A stretch of 64,000 nucleotides of DNA from Herbaspirillum sp. DW155 (GTDB lineage Bacteria > Pseudomonadota > Gammaproteobacteria > Burkholderiales > Burkholderiaceae_D), in assembly GCF_037076565.1 (NCBI RefSeq), contig NZ_AP029028.1:3782001-3846000 (forward strand), written 5' to 3'. The notes beneath the pieces were generated by a model, which saw nothing but the letters and a program-made list of their open reading frames with translations, had not been told where the DNA came from and searched no databases. Made by a program: the position numbers and the translations under genes. This document shows, piece by piece, positions 43,439 to 52,616 of this stretch. Each line of letters starts with the position of its first letter. The stretch's first letter is position 1.

Positions 43439-44641
43439 ATGCAATACAGCCCGTCCGACGCCAACAAGCTGATGTACGTCACCAACCGCCCCGAGCTGGT
43501 CTTCACCGAAGGCCAGGGGATGTGGCTGACCGATCACAACGGCAAGCGCTATCTCGACTACCTGCAAGGCTGGGCCGTCAACACCCTGGGCCATGCCCCG
43601 CAATGCATCGCCGACGCCCTGGCTGCGCAGAGCAAGAAGCTGATCAATCCCTCGCCGGCCTTCTACAATGCGCCCTCCATCGAACTGGCCAACCTGCTGA
43701 CGGCCAACTCGGTGTTCGACCGCGTGTTCTTCGCCAACAGCGGTGCCGAAGCCAACGAAGGCGCCATCAAGCTGGCCCGCAAGTGGGGCAAGAAGAACCC
43801 GGCCGCCGATGGCAGCGCCCGCTTCGAGATCATCACCTTCAAGCACAGCTTCCACGGCCGTACTCTGGCCACCATGTCGGCCAGCGGCAAGGACGGCTGG
43901 GACACCATGTTCGCACCGCAGGTGCCGGGCTTCCCCAAAGCCAACCTGAATGACCTGGCCAGCGTCGAAGCGCTGATCGGCAGCCACACCGTGGCCGTGA
44001 TGCTGGAGCCGGTGCAGGGCGAAGGCGGCGTCATTCCCGCCTCCAAGGAATTCATGCAAGGCCTGCGCCGCCTGACCAAGGAAAAGAACCTGCTGTTGAT
44101 CGTCGATGAAGTGCAAAGCGGCATGGGCCGTACCGGCCAGCTGTTCGCCTACCAGCACTCCGGCATCGAACCTGACATCATGACCCTGGCCAAGGGCATC
44201 GGCGGCGGCGTGCCGCTGGCAGCCCTGCTGGCGCGTGAAGAAATCGCCTGTTTCGAAGCCGGCGAACAAGGCGGCACCTACAACGGCAACCCGCTGATGA
44301 CCGCCGTGGGCGTGGCCGTGATCAAGGAACTGCTGAAGCCCGGCTTCATGGAATCGGTGCGCGAGCGCGGCCAGTACCTGCGTCAGCGTTCGCTGGAAAT
44401 CTCCGAGAAGTATGGCTTTGAAGGCGAGCGTGGCGAAGGCCTGCTGCGTGCCCTGCAACTGGGCCGCGACATCGGCCCGCAGATCGTCGAAGCCGCGCGC
44501 AACCTGGAACCGGTGGGCCTGCTGCTGAACTCCCCGCGTCCCAACCTGCTGCGCTTCATGCCGGCGCTGAACGTGACCAAGGAAGAGATCGACCAGATGT
44601 TCTCCATGCTGGAAGACGTCCTGGCCAAGATCGGGAAGTAA
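43439..44641 (+). CDS. argD: Acetylornithine/succinylornithine-type aminotransferase
   Basis: A 400-residue PLP enzyme of class [60 protein letters not shown] and [16 protein letters not shown] with the PLP lysine. It most likely transfers the amino group between N-acetylornithine and 2-oxoglutarate in arginine synthesis; ornithine or 4-aminobutyrate relatives look similar, so the symbol is tentative. CAGGAG precedes the ATG. The upstream leader with an arginine-codon run and a terminator suggests attenuation. An NlpC/P60 gene follows after three bases. Confidence 0.85.
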   Translation: MQYSPSDANKLMYVTNRPELVFTEGQGMWLTDHNGKRYLDYLQGWAVNTLGHAPQCIADALAAQSKKLINPSPAFYNAPSIELANLLTANSVFDRVFFANSGAEANEGAIKLARKWGKKNPAADGSARFEIITFKHSFHGRTLATMSASGKDGWDTMFAPQVPGFPKANLNDLASVEALIGSHTVAVMLEPVQGEGGVIPASKEFMQGLRRLTKEKNLLLIVDEVQSGMGRTGQLFAYQHSGIEPDIMTLAKGIGGGVPLAALLAREEIACFEAGEQGGTYNGNPLMTAVGVAVIKELLKPGFMESVRERGQYLRQRSLEISEKYGFEGERGEGLLRALQLGRDIGPQIVEAARNLEPVGLLLNSPRPNLLRFMPALNVTKEEIDQMFSMLEDVLAKIGK

Positions 44642-44644
44642 GCC

Positions 44645-45202
44645 ATGGCGGGGCGCGCAAGGATGGCATTGATGGGCAGGGCCGCTGTTCCCTCTACCCT
44701 GTCGGCGCTGGCCGCGCTGTCTGCGGCCCTGATCCTGGCGGCGTGCGGTACGGCGCCGACTGCGCCTCCCGTGTCGCGGCTGCCCGGTGCCCCGCAATCG
44801 CAGGCACCGGCGCTCCCAGCCACCGACAATGGCAATGAAGTGGCGCTCTATGCGCTCTCGCTGATCGATACCGGTTACCGCTTCGGCGGCAAGAACCCTT
44901 CGGCCGGACTCGACTGCAGCGGCATGGTCAGCTACATCTTCGGCCAGGCTGCCAATTACCGTATCAGCGGCAGCGCTGCCGACATCGCGCGCCAGGGCCG
45001 CCAGATCGATCCTTCGCAATTGCGTGCGGGGGATCTGGTGTTCTTCAATACCCAGAACCGTCCGTTCTCGCACGTGGGCATCTACCTGGGCGATGGCCGC
45101 TTCGTGCATGCGCCCTCGACCAATGGCAAGGTGCATATCTCGCGCATGGACAATCCTTATTTCTCGCGCCGCTTTGAAATGGCGCGCACCTACTTCAACT
45201 AG
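44645..45202 (+). CDS. NlpC/P60 cell-wall hydrolase, lipoprotein
   Basis: A 185-residue predicted lipoprotein (lipobox ILAAC, Cys34 after a long N-region; MALMGR at residue 7 could be the true start). After a Pro/Ala linker comes an NlpC/P60 domain with catalytic Cys91 in LDCSGMVSY, His143 in FSHVGIY and His155 in FVHAPS. Such enzymes cleave peptidoglycan stem peptides (D-iGlu-mDap or similar). It starts three bases after the aminotransferase stop, so the two genes share a transcript even though their functions seem unrelated. Confidence 0.92.
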   Translation: MAGRARMALMGRAAVPSTLSALAALSAALILAACGTAPTAPPVSRLPGAPQSQAPALPATDNGNEVALYALSLIDTGYRFGGKNPSAGLDCSGMVSYIFGQAANYRISGSAADIARQGRQIDPSQLRAGDLVFFNTQNRPFSHVGIYLGDGRFVHAPSTNGKVHISRMDNPYFSRRFEMARTYFN

Positions 45203-45220
45203 GGCCTGTGTGAACCGGCC

Positions 45221-45985
45221 CTAAAGCGCCGTCTTGCGGGCCGGCCGTTTGCGCGGCCCGCCTTCCTGCTGCTGGCGGTTGCCGTATTGCCGGATCAGAT
45301 TGGCGCTGTAGCGCGTGAAGGCGATATCCATGTGGCGCCGCATGGCCGCGCGCGCCTGCTCGGGATTGCGTTCACGCAGGGCTTGCAGGATCAGGCCGTG
45401 TTCCTCGATGGCTTCCTCCCAGACGCGGGTGCCGTCGAAGTGACTGTGCAGGCGCTCGAACAGCGGCCCCAGACGGGCATCGAAGAGTTGCGTCACCAGC
45501 CCGACCAGCACACTGTTGCCGGTGGCCTCGGCCAGGCGGATGTGGAACAGGCGGTCCGCCTCCAGCGGATCGGTGCCGGCCCGGGCATGCGCGATCATCA
45601 TGGCATAGGCCTCCTCCACCGCCGCGATCTGCTGCTTGCTGCCCAGTTGAGCGGCGGCATAGGCCACCTCCCCTTCGATCATCTCGCGCGCACGGATCAG
45701 CTCCAGCGGCCCTTCCTCGCCGGACAGGTCATGCCGCAACTCGCGCTGTGCAGGCGGCGCACAGACGTAGATGCCCGAGCCCATGCGCACTTCGATATGC
45801 CCTTCCACCTCCAGTGCGATGAGGGCCTCGCGCAGCGACGGCCGGCTCACGCCCAGTTGCACGGCCAGATCACGCTCGGAAGGCAGGCGCGAACCGACGG
45901 CGAATTCACCGTCCACGATCAGCTTGCGCAACTGGTCGCTGATCTGCCGGTACAAGCGCTGCGGTTCGATCGCTTCGATAGGCAT
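45221..45985 (-). CDS. GntR-family regulator, FCD subfamily
   Basis: A 254-residue repressor with winged helix (LYRQISDQLRKLIVDGEFAVG, LPSERDLAVQLGVSRPSLREAL, GSGIYVC) and FCD domain (DRLFHIRLAEATGNS, EHGLILQAL). Galacturonate/uronate-type members look alike. It is co-directional with the Ldh2-family dehydrogenase gene, which ends nine bases before it. A perfect TGGTCAGACCA palindrome lies at 47177-47187 upstream of that gene and is the best operator candidate. The C-terminus GGPRKRPARKTAL is basic. Confidence 0.92.
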   Translation of the reverse strand: MPIEAIEPQRLYRQISDQLRKLIVDGEFAVGSRLPSERDLAVQLGVSRPSLREALIALEVEGHIEVRMGSGIYVCAPPAQRELRHDLSGEEGPLELIRAREMIEGEVAYAAAQLGSKQQIAAVEEAYAMMIAHARAGTDPLEADRLFHIRLAEATGNSVLVGLVTQLFDARLGPLFERLHSHFDGTRVWEEAIEEHGLILQALRERNPEQARAAMRRHMDIAFTRYSANLIRQYGNRQQQEGGPRKRPARKTAL

Positions 45986-45993
45986 GGCGGCCT

Positions 45994-47055
45994 TCAGTCC
46001 AGGGTGGCGGGAAACTCCAGATCGTACGCGGCACCGGCCTCGCGCAGCATGGGCGCAATGGTCGGATGCAGGGTCACGCCTTGCGCCAGTTGTTCGGCAC
46101 GGCGCTGCATGCCGCGGTCGCCGGGCATGCGTACCTGGCCCACACCGGGGCGCGGCGGATTGCTGCGGCAGGCCTGGGCGATATGGTCCATCTGGCGTTT
46201 GAAGTCCGCTTCGCCACCGAAGGCCGAAGGGTCATAGAGCGACATGAACACCGTGGCCCCCCAGCCCGCCGCCGGATCGGCCCGGCCAAAGCCGGACAGG
46301 CCGCCGGTAAGCGCCTCGATCAGCACGGCCAGCCCGAAGCCCTTGTGCCCCGCTGACAGCCCGCCCAGCGGCAGGATGGTGCCCGGCGGCGTGGCCGAGA
46401 GCACGGCCGGATCGCGGCTGGGGTGGCCGGTGCCATCGATGAGCCATTCTTCCTCGAACTGCTTGCCGGCCTTGTGCAGGCGATTGCTCATGCCGTTGGT
46501 CGTGATGGACGCCGAGATATCGACCAGGAACGGCGTGCCGGAAGTCGGGATGCCGGCCGCAATGGGATTGGGCGTGAACACCGCACGGGTACCGCCAAAG
46601 GGCGCCACGCTCTGCACGGCCGGGTCGGAGCTGGCCAGGATCATCATGAAGCCCTCCTGCGTGGCGCGCAGCAGGTAGGCGGCCAGGCAGGCGATGTGAT
46701 GGCTGTGGTGGATGGTCAGCGAGGCCGTGCCATAGTCGCGTGCCTTGGGAATGAGCGCATCGATGCCCTGATGCACCAGCCAGGGGCCGGGCAGGCGGCG
46801 GCCATCCCAGGCCAGCGCAGCGGCCCGTTCGGAGAGCACTTCGGGCTGGCCGGAGGTGGCCATGCTGCCTTTTTCCAGTTCCTTCACATAGGGCGCCAGC
46901 AGCGCCAGGCCGTGCGTGTCGTGGCCCAGCAGGTCGCCATCGACCAGGGTGGCGGCGACGCTATCGGCCTTGTCGGCTTCCAGGCCGGCGCGCTGCAGCA
47001 GGGTGGTGGCGAACTGACGCAGGGCATCAGCGGAAAAGCGTTCGGGTGCAGCCAT
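45994..47055 (-). CDS. Ldh2-family NAD(P)-dependent 2-hydroxyacid (malate/L-lactate type) dehydrogenase
   Basis: A 353-residue member of the malate/L-sulfolactate/ureidoglycolate dehydrogenase family (not the Rossmann-type Mdh). It has DLLGHDTHGLALL near residue 43, the catalytic His region SLTIHHSHHIACLAAYL, PFGGTRAVFTPNPIA, and GLSAGHKGFGLAVLIEALTG for cofactor binding. Relatives act on sugar-derived hydroxyacids or on delta-1-pyrroline-2-carboxylate. AAAGG lies upstream of the ATG. Divergent from the IlvD/Edd dehydratase gene across an 893-base spacer with two palindromes. The substrate is unknown. Confidence 0.88.
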   Translation of the reverse strand: MAAPERFSADALRQFATTLLQRAGLEADKADSVAATLVDGDLLGHDTHGLALLAPYVKELEKGSMATSGQPEVLSERAAALAWDGRRLPGPWLVHQGIDALIPKARDYGTASLTIHHSHHIACLAAYLLRATQEGFMMILASSDPAVQSVAPFGGTRAVFTPNPIAAGIPTSGTPFLVDISASITTNGMSNRLHKAGKQFEEEWLIDGTGHPSRDPAVLSATPPGTILPLGGLSAGHKGFGLAVLIEALTGGLSGFGRADPAAGWGATVFMSLYDPSAFGGEADFKRQMDHIAQACRSNPPRPGVGQVRMPGDRGMQRRAEQLAQGVTLHPTIAPMLREAGAAYDLEFPATLD

Positions 47056-47176
47056 GGGACAAGCATCCTTTCAGGAACGGATCGGGACGGACCGCGATGC
47101 GGGCAGCGAGCTGGGGTCTCCGGGGTCATTTTTGTTCTGGCGCCGCCCTGCGCAAGGGTGGCGGAGTGCGGTCATG

Positions 47177-47187
47177 TGGTCAGACCA
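47177..47187 (-). promoter_or_regulatory. TGGTCAGACCA palindrome, FCD-GntR operator candidate
   Basis: A perfect 11-bp palindrome fitting TGGTNNNACCA, the recognition form of FadR-type GntR regulators, 121 bases upstream of the Ldh2-family gene, whose downstream partner encodes such a regulator. Confidence 0.65.
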
Positions 47188-47237
47188 GCTGAGCCAGAAT
47201 TTCACATCGGATCGCCGCTGTCAAGGATGAAAAGACC

Positions 47238-47253
47238 GTGAAAAAGTTTTCAC
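47238..47253. promoter_or_regulatory. GTGAAAA-AG-TTTTCAC palindrome
   Basis: Perfect 7-base arms around a 2-base spacer, 50 bases further upstream than the GntR-type site. The cognate regulator is unknown. Confidence 0.45.
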
Positions 47254-47948
47254 CTCTTACGCGCCGCAGCATTTCCAGCCAGCCCAGCCATCGACCGCAA
47301 ACCCTCGCCCCGCCTGGCTTCTGCCTTTTGCCTCGACCTGTCTGGATGCTGCGACGGCAGCATGCGCGTGAGCTTCTTCACTTCCTGACAAAATGCTTTC
47401 CCGCCATCTGGTATTACCACTTGACCAAACAAATCCGGCTGCAATAGACTCGCAGCCAACCCTACAAGTCACGTCGCATAGCGTGCCTTGCCACCGTCGG
47501 GGAGACGGGGCATGGCCCGCCTGCAGAACGGACGGCACAGACCCAGCCGCGACAGTCGATGCCAGCGGCCTCAGGCAACGGAGACATCCCATTGGCTTAC
47601 CAAGGCACTGCACCGCATGTGAACCGCAGGACACCGACTGGCTGGGCGCACACCGCCTGCGCCACGGCGACCTTGGGCGTGCGCGCGCGCCGTGCCTTGC
47701 AGCGCGGCTGTGCATTCCGGTCCCTGCTGGCCTTCCTGCTGATTGATTTTTCCCGCTATTTCTTTGACCAGGGCGACAGTCATCCTGTCCCCTCGCGCAA
47801 CATCGCCTGAGCATCGTCACGACCAGGCAGGCGCAGGCAGCAAGCATTGAACGGCACTGCGGGCCCATCCGGCCGGCAGTTCATGGATCGCATCAGAAAG
47901 GCAGTGCCCGCTGTGCGTCTGCGCACGCGTCGCTGCCAGGGAACGACA

Positions 47949-49685
47949 ATGACCGACGACACCAAGAAATCCACCCGCCGCAGCCAGGCCTGGTTCGGCC
48001 GCCAGGACCGCGATGGCTTCATCTATCGCTCCTGGGTCAAGAACCGCGGCATCCCGCACGACCAGTTCGATGGCCGTCCGGTGATCGGCATCTGCAATAC
48101 CTATTCCGAACTCACGCCCTGCAATTCGCACTTCCGCGCCCTGGCCGAGCAGGTCAAGATCGGTATCTGGGAAGCCGGCGGCTTCCCGCTGGAATTTCCG
48201 GTGATGTCGCTGGGCGAGACCCTGCTGCGCCCCACCGCCATGCTCTACCGCAATCTCGCCAGCATGGACGTGGAAGAATCGATCCGCGCCAATCCGCTCG
48301 ATGGCGTGGTGCTGCTCATGGGCTGCGACAAGACCACCCCGGCACTTCTGATGGGCGCGGCGTCTGTTGATGTGCCGACCATCGGCGTGTCGGGCGGCCC
48401 GATGCTCTCGGGCAAATACCGTGGCCGTGAACTGGGTTCGGGCATGGGCGTGTGGCAGATGTCGGAAGACGTGCGCGCCGGCAAGATGACGCAGGAAGAA
48501 TTCTTTGAAGCCGAGAGCTGCATGCACCGCTCGCACGGCCACTGCATGACCATGGGGACCGCCTCCACCATGGCCAGCATGGTCGAGGCATTGGGCGTGG
48601 GCCTGCCGCACAATGCCGCCATTCCCGCCGTGGATGCGCGCCGCAACGTGCTGGCCCGCAACGCCGGGCGACGCATCGTGCAGATGGTGGAAGAAGACCT
48701 GGTGCTGTCCAAGATCCTGACGCGCCAGGCCTTCGAGAATGCGATTCGCGTCAACGCGGCCATCGGCGGCTCCACCAATGCGGTGATCCACCTGCTGGCC
48801 ATCGCCGGGCGCATCGGCATCCAGCTCGATCTGAAGGATTGGGATGAGATCGGCCACCAACTGCCCTGCCTGCTGGACCTGCAGCCCTCGGGCAAATTCC
48901 TGATGGAAGATTTCTACTACGCAGGCGGCCTGCCGGCGGTGATCCGCCAGCTGGAAAGCGTGATCGACAAGACCGCGCTGACCGCCAACGGCAAGACCCT
49001 GTGGGAGAACTGCAAGGACGCACCGAACTGGAATCCGGAAGTCATCCGCAGCTTCGACCAGCCCTTCAAGGAAGCGGCCGGCATCGCCATCCTCAAGGGC
49101 AATCTGGCCCCGGACGGCGCCGTCATCAAGCCCTCGGCGGCCACGCCGGAACTGCTCAGGCATCGCGGCCGCGCGGTGGTCTTCGAGAACAGCGACGACC
49201 TGCACAAGCGCATCGACGACGAGGACCTGGACGTCGATGAAACCTGCGTGCTGGTCCTGAAGAATTGCGGCCCCAAGGGTTACCCCGGCATGGCCGAAGC
49301 GGGCAATATGCCGCTGCCGCCGAAGATCTTGCGCAAAGGCATCACGGACATGGTACGCGTGTCGGATGCACGCATGAGCGGTACCGCCTATGGCACCGTG
49401 GTCTTGCACGTCTCACCGGAAGCGGCGGCGGGCGGTCCGCTGGCGCTGGTGCAGAACGGCGACTTCATCGAACTCGATGTGCAGGCGCGCAAGCTGCATC
49501 TGGAGGTATCCGACGAAGAACTGGCGCGCCGCCGTGCGCAATGGCAGAAGCCGGAGTTGCCGCCGCAGATGCAGCGTGGCTGGGTCAAGCTCTACGTCGA
49601 TCACGTGCAACAGGCCAACCAGGGGGCGGACCTCGATTTCCTGGTCGGCAAGAGCGGGCCTTACGTGCCCAAGGACAATCACTGA
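47949..49685 (+). CDS. IlvD/Edd-family dehydratase, L-arabonate dehydratase-like
   Basis: A 578-residue Fe-S dehydratase: CNTYSELTPCNSHFRALAE, GCDKTTPALLMGA with a cluster cysteine, SCMHRSHGHCMTMGTASTMA with another, and GGSTNAVIHLLAIA. The group including L-arabonate, D-xylonate and L-fuconate dehydratases has this length and the HRSHGHC variant; the branched-chain enzyme IlvD is less likely. It would remove water from a sugar acid to give a 2-keto-3-deoxy acid. AGGGAA precedes the ATG. It leads a plus-strand cluster with a hydroxyacid dehydrogenase and a sugar-type ABC transporter. Confidence 0.88.
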   Translation: MTDDTKKSTRRSQAWFGRQDRDGFIYRSWVKNRGIPHDQFDGRPVIGICNTYSELTPCNSHFRALAEQVKIGIWEAGGFPLEFPVMSLGETLLRPTAMLYRNLASMDVEESIRANPLDGVVLLMGCDKTTPALLMGAASVDVPTIGVSGGPMLSGKYRGRELGSGMGVWQMSEDVRAGKMTQEEFFEAESCMHRSHGHCMTMGTASTMASMVEALGVGLPHNAAIPAVDARRNVLARNAGRRIVQMVEEDLVLSKILTRQAFENAIRVNAAIGGSTNAVIHLLAIAGRIGIQLDLKDWDEIGHQLPCLLDLQPSGKFLMEDFYYAGGLPAVIRQLESVIDKTALTANGKTLWENCKDAPNWNPEVIRSFDQPFKEAAGIAILKGNLAPDGAVIKPSAATPELLRHRGRAVVFENSDDLHKRIDDEDLDVDETCVLVLKNCGPKGYPGMAEAGNMPLPPKILRKGITDMVRVSDARMSGTAYGTVVLHVSPEAAAGGPLALVQNGDFIELDVQARKLHLEVSDEELARRRAQWQKPELPPQMQRGWVKLYVDHVQQANQGADLDFLVGKSGPYVPKDNH

Positions 49686-49692
49686 ACTGCCC

Positions 49693-49736
49693 GCCCTTGC
49701 CTCCTGCAACTGCGGCAAGGGCAGCAAGAATTTTTT
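49693..49736 (+). terminator. Terminator after the dehydratase gene
   Basis: GCCCTTGCC and GGCAAGGGC form a 9-bp stem with a 12-base loop; a run of six T follows eight bases after the stem. Confidence 0.65.
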
Positions 49737-49745
49737 AAAGCCAAC

Positions 49746-49756
49746 CGGTCAGACCG
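49746..49756 (+). promoter_or_regulatory. CGGTCAGACCG palindrome
   Basis: Perfect 11-bp palindrome with the same GGTCAGACC core as the site at 47177, between the dehydratase and hydroxyacid dehydrogenase genes. It may place the latter under the same GntR regulator. Confidence 0.5.
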
Positions 49757-49921
49757 AATTCCACCTGCAGCAACGCATCAGGCATCACAGGCGTCAAAAA
49801 GCAGCATTAAGCAAAAGTTAAGGCTCATCACAACAGCATTAGATTCACGTTAATACCAGCATCCGTCGTACCCCGGGACCACGGTACAGCCACACAAGCG
49901 GCGGCCGTGTTCCAGGAAGCA

Positions 49922-50189
49922 GAACCCATTTCATCAATAGGCGTGAGTGCGAGCGAGTCCCGTTTGGGATGAAGTGCAAGGCGCGAATTTGGGTCAAGAC
50001 TGGGCGTCTTGACCCAAATTCGTAACGCAGCAATTCGCCCAAACGGGCCGCTCCCTGCGGGTTCTGTCCAGAAAGGGCGCTGGCCGCGTTGCGCTCCTTG
50101 CGTGTGGCACCGCCACACGACGCGTCGCGCGCCTTGCCAGCGCCCTTTCTGGACAGAACGCATCTCACGCCTATTGATGAAATGGGTTC
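49922..50189. mobile_element. Folded 268-bp non-coding element, copy 2
   Basis: Same length and folds as the copy at 29213-29480; I count four differences. Two of them are a matched pair in the terminal repeats: A/T in copy 1 (29226, 29467) and C/G in copy 2, so base pairing is kept. The flanks are CA on the left and TA on the right, so no clean duplication remains. It ends 44 bases before the hydroxyacid dehydrogenase start, between the GGTCAGACC site and the gene, and must therefore be part of its 5' region. Confidence 0.88.
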
Positions 50190-50233
50190 TAGTTGCATCA
50201 GGTGGACCAGGACAACCATCATGGAGACGAGCA

Positions 50234-51193
50234 ATGAAAGTACTGATTACGGACTACGATTTTCCCGACGTCGACCTGGAGCTTGCGCTCTACAAGGAAG
50301 CCGGCGTGGAAGTCGTGACCGCGCAATGCCGCACTGAAGAGGAAGTGATCGCCGCCTCGGAAGGTTGCCAGGGCCTGCTGGTGCAGTACGCACCGGTGAA
50401 CGCCAAGGTCTTTGCAGCCCGCCCTGAGATCCGCATCGCCAGCCGCTACGGTGCCGGCTTCGACACCATCAACACCGCCGACGCCGCCGCCTACGGCGTG
50501 TGGGTCGCCAACTCGCCCGACTATGGCGTGGGCGAAGTCGCCACCCATGCGCTGGCCATGGCGCTGGACCTGATCCGCAACATCACCGTCTACGACCGCG
50601 CCGTGAAAGCGGGCGAATGGCACTACACCACCGCCGGCATCATTCCGCGCGCATCCGATCTCACCATCGGCATCATCGGCCTGGGCCGCATCGGCAAGCG
50701 CATGGCGCATATCTCGCGCAATCTCTTCAAGCGCGTGATTGCCTACGATCCCTACATCATCGATGGCGACTTCCCCGCCTATGTGGAGCGCGTGGGCCGC
50801 GAAGAACTGTTCCGCCAGGCGCACGTGGTCTCGCTGCACACGCCCTTGAACGACGAGACGCGCAACATGGTCGACGCCTCGCTGCTGAACCTCTTGCAGC
50901 CGCAGAGCTATCTGGTCAACTCCGCACGCGGCGGCCTGATCAGGATCGACGACCTGCTGACCGCGCTGGAAAACGGCAAGCTCAAGGGTGCCGCGCTGGA
51001 TGTGTTGCCGGTGGAACCGCCCGAGACCGCCTCGGCTATCGTGCAGCATCCACGTGTGCTATTGTCGCCGCACGCGGCGTTCTTCTCGGATGTCGCAGCG
51101 CGCGAACTGCGGCGCAAGGCGGCCCAGAACCTGATCGACTGGGACCGCAACGGACGCCCCTCCTACGTGGTCGTCCAGGGCAAGAACAAATAA
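50234..51193 (+). CDS. D-2-hydroxyacid dehydrogenase, C-terminal-binding-protein-like
   Basis: A 319-residue NAD-dependent enzyme of the D-isomer-specific family: Rossmann loop IGIIGLGRIGKRMAHISRNL near residue 145, active-site Arg in NSARGGLI, Glu in PVEPPE and His in LLSPHAAFFSD. The CtBP/phosphoglycerate-dehydrogenase-like subgroup is indicated. It may reduce a keto acid made downstream of the dehydratase. GGAGACGAG precedes the ATG. The folded element lies directly upstream; the sugar-type ABC operon follows after 211 bases. Confidence 0.9.
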   Translation: MKVLITDYDFPDVDLELALYKEAGVEVVTAQCRTEEEVIAASEGCQGLLVQYAPVNAKVFAARPEIRIASRYGAGFDTINTADAAAYGVWVANSPDYGVGEVATHALAMALDLIRNITVYDRAVKAGEWHYTTAGIIPRASDLTIGIIGLGRIGKRMAHISRNLFKRVIAYDPYIIDGDFPAYVERVGREELFRQAHVVSLHTPLNDETRNMVDASLLNLLQPQSYLVNSARGGLIRIDDLLTALENGKLKGAALDVLPVEPPETASAIVQHPRVLLSPHAAFFSDVAARELRRKAAQNLIDWDRNGRPSYVVVQGKNK

Positions 51194-51355
51194 GTCAAAA
51201 CACTCCCCGGCAACGGGGCGCCAACGCAGCACCGCGCCGGCCGCCAGCCGGCGCTGCATCAATGTAGACAACAGAAGAAGGGAGACCACCAGGATCTCCC
51301 GTGCGTCCCTCCACAGGGCGTGCCTGAACCAAGCGCGTTGCGAACGGCTCCGTCT

Positions 51356-51367
51356 GGAACCGGTTCC
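51356..51367 (+). promoter_or_regulatory. GGAACCGGTTCC palindrome, LacI-type operator candidate
   Basis: A perfect 12-bp palindrome with central CG, as in many LacI-family operators, 38 bases before the ATPase start. No LacI-type gene is in the window. Confidence 0.6.
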
Positions 51368-51404
51368 GCAGCGTCGATTCGAGGATAGAGACGAGGAGCA
51401 TTTG

Positions 51405-52490
51405 ATGGCATCAGTACAGATTCGCGCAGTCAAGAAACAGTTCGGCAGCACCCAGATCATCCGGGGCGTCGACATCGATATCGCCGATGGCGAATTCACG
51501 GTGCTGGTCGGCCCGTCCGGCTGCGGCAAATCGACGCTGCTGCGCATGCTGGCCGGGCTGGAGGAAATCACCGGCGGCGAGATCCTCATCGGCGGCACCG
51601 TGGTCAACAACGTCCAGCCCAAGGACCGCGACATCGCCATGGTGTTCCAGAACTACGCGCTCTATCCGCACATGACCGTGCGCGACAACATGGCCTTCTC
51701 GCTGACGCTGGCCAAGAAGGACAAATCCTTCGTCGACGAGCGCGTCAAGAAGGCCGCCGACATCCTCGGCCTGAACCAGCTGCTGGACCGCTATCCGCGC
51801 CAGCTCTCGGGTGGCCAGCGCCAGCGTGTGGCGATGGGCCGCGCCATCGTGCGCGATCCGCAGGTGTTCCTCTTCGACGAACCGCTCTCCAACCTCGACG
51901 CCAAGCTGCGCGTGCAGATGCGCACCGAGATCAAGGAATTGCACCAGCGCTTGAAGACCACCTCCATCTATGTGACCCACGACCAGATCGAAGCCATGAC
52001 CATGGCTGACCAGATCGTGGTCATGCGTGATGGCCTGGTGGAACAGCGCGGCCGTCCGCTGGATCTGTACGACCATCCGGCCAACCTGTTCGTGGCCGGC
52101 TTCATCGGCTCGCCGGCGATGAACTTCATTCCCGCCACCCTGCGCCGGGGCGCCGGTGCGGCCGAGGTCGAGTTCGCCGATGGCACCCGCGTGCCGGCGC
52201 CGTATGGCAGCGCCTTGCAGGGCAGCGACGGACAGAAGGTGACCTATGGCGTGCGTCCCGAACACCTCTCCATCGGCGCGGCCGGGCAAGGCATCGCCAC
52301 CAAGGTCATCGTGGTGGAACCGACCGGCGCGGATACGGAAGTGTTCTCGCGCTTTGGCGACACCAGCCTGACCTCGATCTTCCGCGAGCGTCATGATTTC
52401 AGCGCGGGCGATGTGATCCACCTGGTGCCCGACCACAGCCGCACGCATCTCTTCGATGCCGAATCGGGCAAGTCGCTGGCGGCCCGCTGA
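51405..52490 (+). CDS. Sugar-type ABC transporter ATPase (MalK/UgpC family)
   Basis: A 361-residue ATPase of the carbohydrate uptake group: Walker A GPSGCGKST, FQNYALYPHMTV, signature LSGGQRQR, Walker B VFLFDEPLSNLDAKLR, and VTHDQIEAMTMAD. A TOBE/MalK-type regulatory domain follows from about residue 235 (GFIGSPAMNFIPA, YGVRPEHL). The ATG at 51405 has GAGGAGC upstream. It starts a plus-strand operon with a receptor and two permeases. The ligand is probably a sugar, polyol or sugar acid, given the dehydratase nearby. Confidence 0.93.
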   Translation: MASVQIRAVKKQFGSTQIIRGVDIDIADGEFTVLVGPSGCGKSTLLRMLAGLEEITGGEILIGGTVVNNVQPKDRDIAMVFQNYALYPHMTVRDNMAFSLTLAKKDKSFVDERVKKAADILGLNQLLDRYPRQLSGGQRQRVAMGRAIVRDPQVFLFDEPLSNLDAKLRVQMRTEIKELHQRLKTTSIYVTHDQIEAMTMADQIVVMRDGLVEQRGRPLDLYDHPANLFVAGFIGSPAMNFIPATLRRGAGAAEVEFADGTRVPAPYGSALQGSDGQKVTYGVRPEHLSIGAAGQGIATKVIVVEPTGADTEVFSRFGDTSLTSIFRERHDFSAGDVIHLVPDHSRTHLFDAESGKSLAAR

Positions 52491-52616
52491 TCCACCGCAC
52501 CATCACTGCAGTCCCAGGCAACACCAGTAGCGCAGCATCACAACAACAAGAGTCCATCCGCAAGAACATCCGTTCGAGAGCGGTCCATTCGACTTTCAAC
52601 CGAAGGAGTAGGAGAC

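Larger units (their letters stand above)
47056..47948. other. Long divergent spacer, dehydrogenase / dehydratase
   Basis: 893 bases with no gene I can support; short open frames on both strands lack homology and ribosome sites. It contains TGGTCAGACCA (47177-47187) and GTGAAAA-AG-TTTTCAC (47238-47253), both within 200 bases of the Ldh2-family gene. The rest, about 47300-47940, shows no clear promoter or structure to my eye and may hold an undetected RNA. Confidence 0.5.

Noticed and set aside
45203..45220. AGGGCC/GGCCCT stem between the NlpC/P60 gene and the convergent GntR gene
   Set aside because: Six base pairs, long loop and no T-tract; could be chance.
47056..47948. Several open frames of 60-200 codons in the long divergent spacer
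   Set aside because: None has a convincing ribosome site, domain or codon pattern, and frames on both strands overlap each other, as expected in GC-rich non-coding DNA.
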